NCBI GenBank assembly: GCA_964035575.1
Contig: OZ037845.1
Coordinates: 310,001-374,000 of the forward strand
Direction: 5' to 3'
DNA length: 64,000 bases
Origin: Rhynchopus sp. YZ270_cl-10
Lineage: Eukaryota; Euglenozoa; Diplonemea; Diplonemida; Diplonemidae
Positions 62,125 through 64,000 of this stretch are shown here, piece after piece. Position numbers and translations under genes: made by a program. The notes beneath the pieces are model-generated. The model did no database searches, had not been told where the DNA came from, and was given only the letters and a program-made list of their open reading frames with translations. The first letter of the stretch is position 1, and each line of letters starts with the position of its first letter.

Positions 62125-63613
62125 TTAGAACCTGCTGATATCCCTTCCGAAGAGCCAGCCTTTGAACCAGTACATCTGTGGATTTTTTTTGAAAAGAATT
62201 TTTTGTAAAAAAGCATACCGGAATCAAAATCTTGTTGACAAGCGAGACCTGCTTCCCCCAGTACGCAGTCCGCCACAAGAAGAACGCGGCAGGGCCTGTC
62301 ACGGAGCCGATGTTCGTTTCGTCCCCTGCACGCCCAATGTGCGAGAAGTCTGCTACTGCACGCCATCCTCCGAGCATGGCCATGCTTCCCAGCGAGAGGT
62401 AGGAGAAGGGTGGTGGGTCGATGGTGCCTTTGCCAAATTGAGGGCCTTCACCGGGTTTGGCACGGTTGAAGACTTTTGCGAGGTATTTTGCCTCTTGCAG
62501 TGCAGCTTGGGCGATCGGCGGCAACGGCTGCGAATCGATCACCGCACAATCCCCGAAGGCAAACACATTCTCTTGTCCACGCACCTTCAAATGCAGATCC
62601 GTGATGATCCTTCCTGTTGGCCCCTTTTCAAAGTCTAATCCATTTACGAATTTGATTGGCTGCAGTCCTGCTGACCACACCATCAGACCAAACGGCAAAA
62701 ACGAGCCATCCGAGAGCAACGCATTGTTTCCTTCAACCGCGGTTACGGAGACCCCGGTTTTGACGTTGATGGAACGGTTGTCGAAGCGTTTGAGGACGTA
62801 GGCGGATAGGCTTTTGTCGAAGGAGGATAAGATGCTTGGTCCTGCCTCCACCAAGGTAACAGAGGTGAGGGTTTTGAGATCTGGGTACCACCGTGCACAG
62901 TCTTCAACGATGAAGTCGTAGAGCTCCCCAACGAATTCGCATGAGGTGGGACCACCACCAACCACCATGAAGGAGAGAAGCTGCCTTTGTTCTGCTTCGC
63001 TAACAGAAGGAATCGCGGCACGTTCAAAACACTCCAGAATCTTCTGACGAACCTGCCTCGCATGGTAGAGGTGCTTAAGAAAGCAGACATCGGTTCCTTC
63101 CCTTTCCATCACCCCAGGGGTATCAAATGTGCTAGTTTTCGATCCGCAGGTCACAACCAGGTAGTCATAAGGTACACGAAACTCCTCATGCTTAAAGATG
63201 TCTTTGCAAACAACCTCCCCAGTCGCTGCTAGCGAGGCAGCGTTTTGGGATGACAAGGAGACCGCTTTCCCTTGGTAGTATTTGAGGTTAGGGATGGTGC
63301 GGACCGGCTCTTGAATGGCACGGAACTCAAGCGTCCCCACCGCGCAAGAAGGAAGCAACGGTGTGAAGAGGAAATGGTTTGCCGGGGAAATGCAGCTCAC
63401 ATCATACCTCGTAGTGTCGATGCTCCGCAAAAAGTTGAACCCACCCCAACCAGAGCCAAGCACAACAATACGTTTTTTATCACTAAAAAGGGGCTGGATA
63501 TCGGCAGGTTTGAGGGACGGCAGGTCCACACCTGCCTTTGCGACGATAGAGTCAGAAGAAGAAGATGCGTATCGCAGTCCACATTTCAGAGGGGATCCCC
63601 GTATGTGCAGCAT
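62125..63613 (-). CDS. NDH2: Type II (alternative) NADH:ubiquinone oxidoreductase
   Basis: Rotenone-insensitive, non-pumping NADH dehydrogenase of the mitochondrial inner membrane. Exons 63613-62219 and 62175-62125 with a 43-nt intron (62176-62218, GTATGC to CCACAG). Splicing joins NKILIP to MYWFKGWLFGRDISRF, the membrane-binding tail typical of NDH2; without splicing that tail would be lost. About 481 residues. The start at MLHIRGSPLKCGLRYASSSS gives a matrix leader. FAD site VVLGSGWGGFNFLR, NADH site FMVVGGGPTSCEFVGEL, second FAD contact NVFAFGDCA, and the quinone-side AALQEAKYLA are all present. No EF-hand insert, so calcium control is not expected. A TATATA lies just upstream of the ATG, and CTCCAG about 28 nt upstream. 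Confidence 0.95.
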
Positions 63614-64000
63614 GGTTAGGGTGGGGGTGTATATAGGTGTCTGGAGTGTGGAGTGTGGAAGAAATATTGAATGAGAATTTTTGAGAAGTGCAAGCACCTC
63701 CCGAACGGACTCAAAGGCACACCATTTTCCATGGAGAGTAAGCTAGCAGTAAGCTAAGGTTTTCGGGTTTGCGGGTTTGCGAGTTTGGCGGTATTGGGCC
63801 TTTGTTTGGCGGAAGTTGCTACCGGTCCAAAATCAGGTGAAAGGTTGTGCCAAGGTAATAACACTCAAAGAGGAGTGGGGGGAAATGAAACATTTTTATT
63901 TGTAACGACAATTTTCACCCACCGATGACTAGGGGTGGTGGGATCATATTTGTACACACACAAAAAAAAAACTTCCCTGAAAAGGCAGGAATGTGTTTTC
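63614..64000. other. Upstream region of NDH2 to window end
   Basis: 387 bp. The first 30 nt upstream of the ATG include ACACCTATATACACCCCC (minus strand) and CTCCAG. Beyond about 63700 nothing is recognised. Confidence 0.6.

Overview
The window is nuclear DNA from a unicellular eukaryote with an aerobic mitochondrion. Genes carry spliceosomal GT-AG introns of 43 to 397 nt. The products include a cytosolic ribosomal protein (eL8), the Shemin-type 5-aminolevulinate synthase, a type II NADH dehydrogenase, a METTL9/DREV methyltransferase, CRIPT and a glutathione S-transferase. The lineage is not proven. Every supported gene lies on the minus strand, gene copies occur in a spaced array, and a CAG (often CCACAG) sits a short way upstream of most start codons. 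Protists with strand-polarised clusters and leader trans-splicing (diplonemids and other Euglenozoa, dinoflagellates, perkinsids) are therefore reasonable candidates. No spliced-leader gene was found.

Layout. From 1 to about 35 kb there are four paralogous giant receptor genes (A, cut by the window edge; B; C; D) separated by 4 to 10 kb of AT-rich, repeat-packed DNA. Each encodes a signal peptide, a conserved Cys motif, a diverged RCC1-like propeller, a Cys cluster, a variable stalk, one membrane helix and cytoplasmic MAP3K-like kinase domains (two in B, C and D; A leaves the window inside the first). The kinase parts are nearly identical between copies while the outer parts are not, as in a diversifying receptor family. 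At 35.4-36.5 kb comes eL8. From 36.5 to 47.4 kb there is no gene, only transposons, hairpin repeats and a large TGTAC microsatellite. From 47.4 to 52 kb lie ALAS, a METTL9-like gene and CRIPT, closely spaced. From 53 to 58.5 kb lie a secreted protein with 12 VWC-like Cys repeats, a small chromodomain-like protein and a GST. After a piggyBac relic, NDH2 closes the window at 62.1-63.6 kb.

Mobile DNA is unusually readable. It includes a piggyBac copy with TTAA ends and a decayed transposase C-terminus. Three hAT-type elements have exact 8-bp target duplications, one nested in another and one nested in a further inverted-repeat element. A Mutator-like element has terminal repeats of about 152 bp that look identical. 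There are also a palindrome of about 700 bp built of ATCACAAA repeats and several MITEs.

The most striking non-genic signal is a superfamily of short hairpins (about 45 nt, shared CCTCTCGTG-type loop). Dozens of copies are spread through the intergenic DNA and all those found lie in one orientation. At two sites similar sequence forms the 3' part of a tRNA-headed SINE-like unit.
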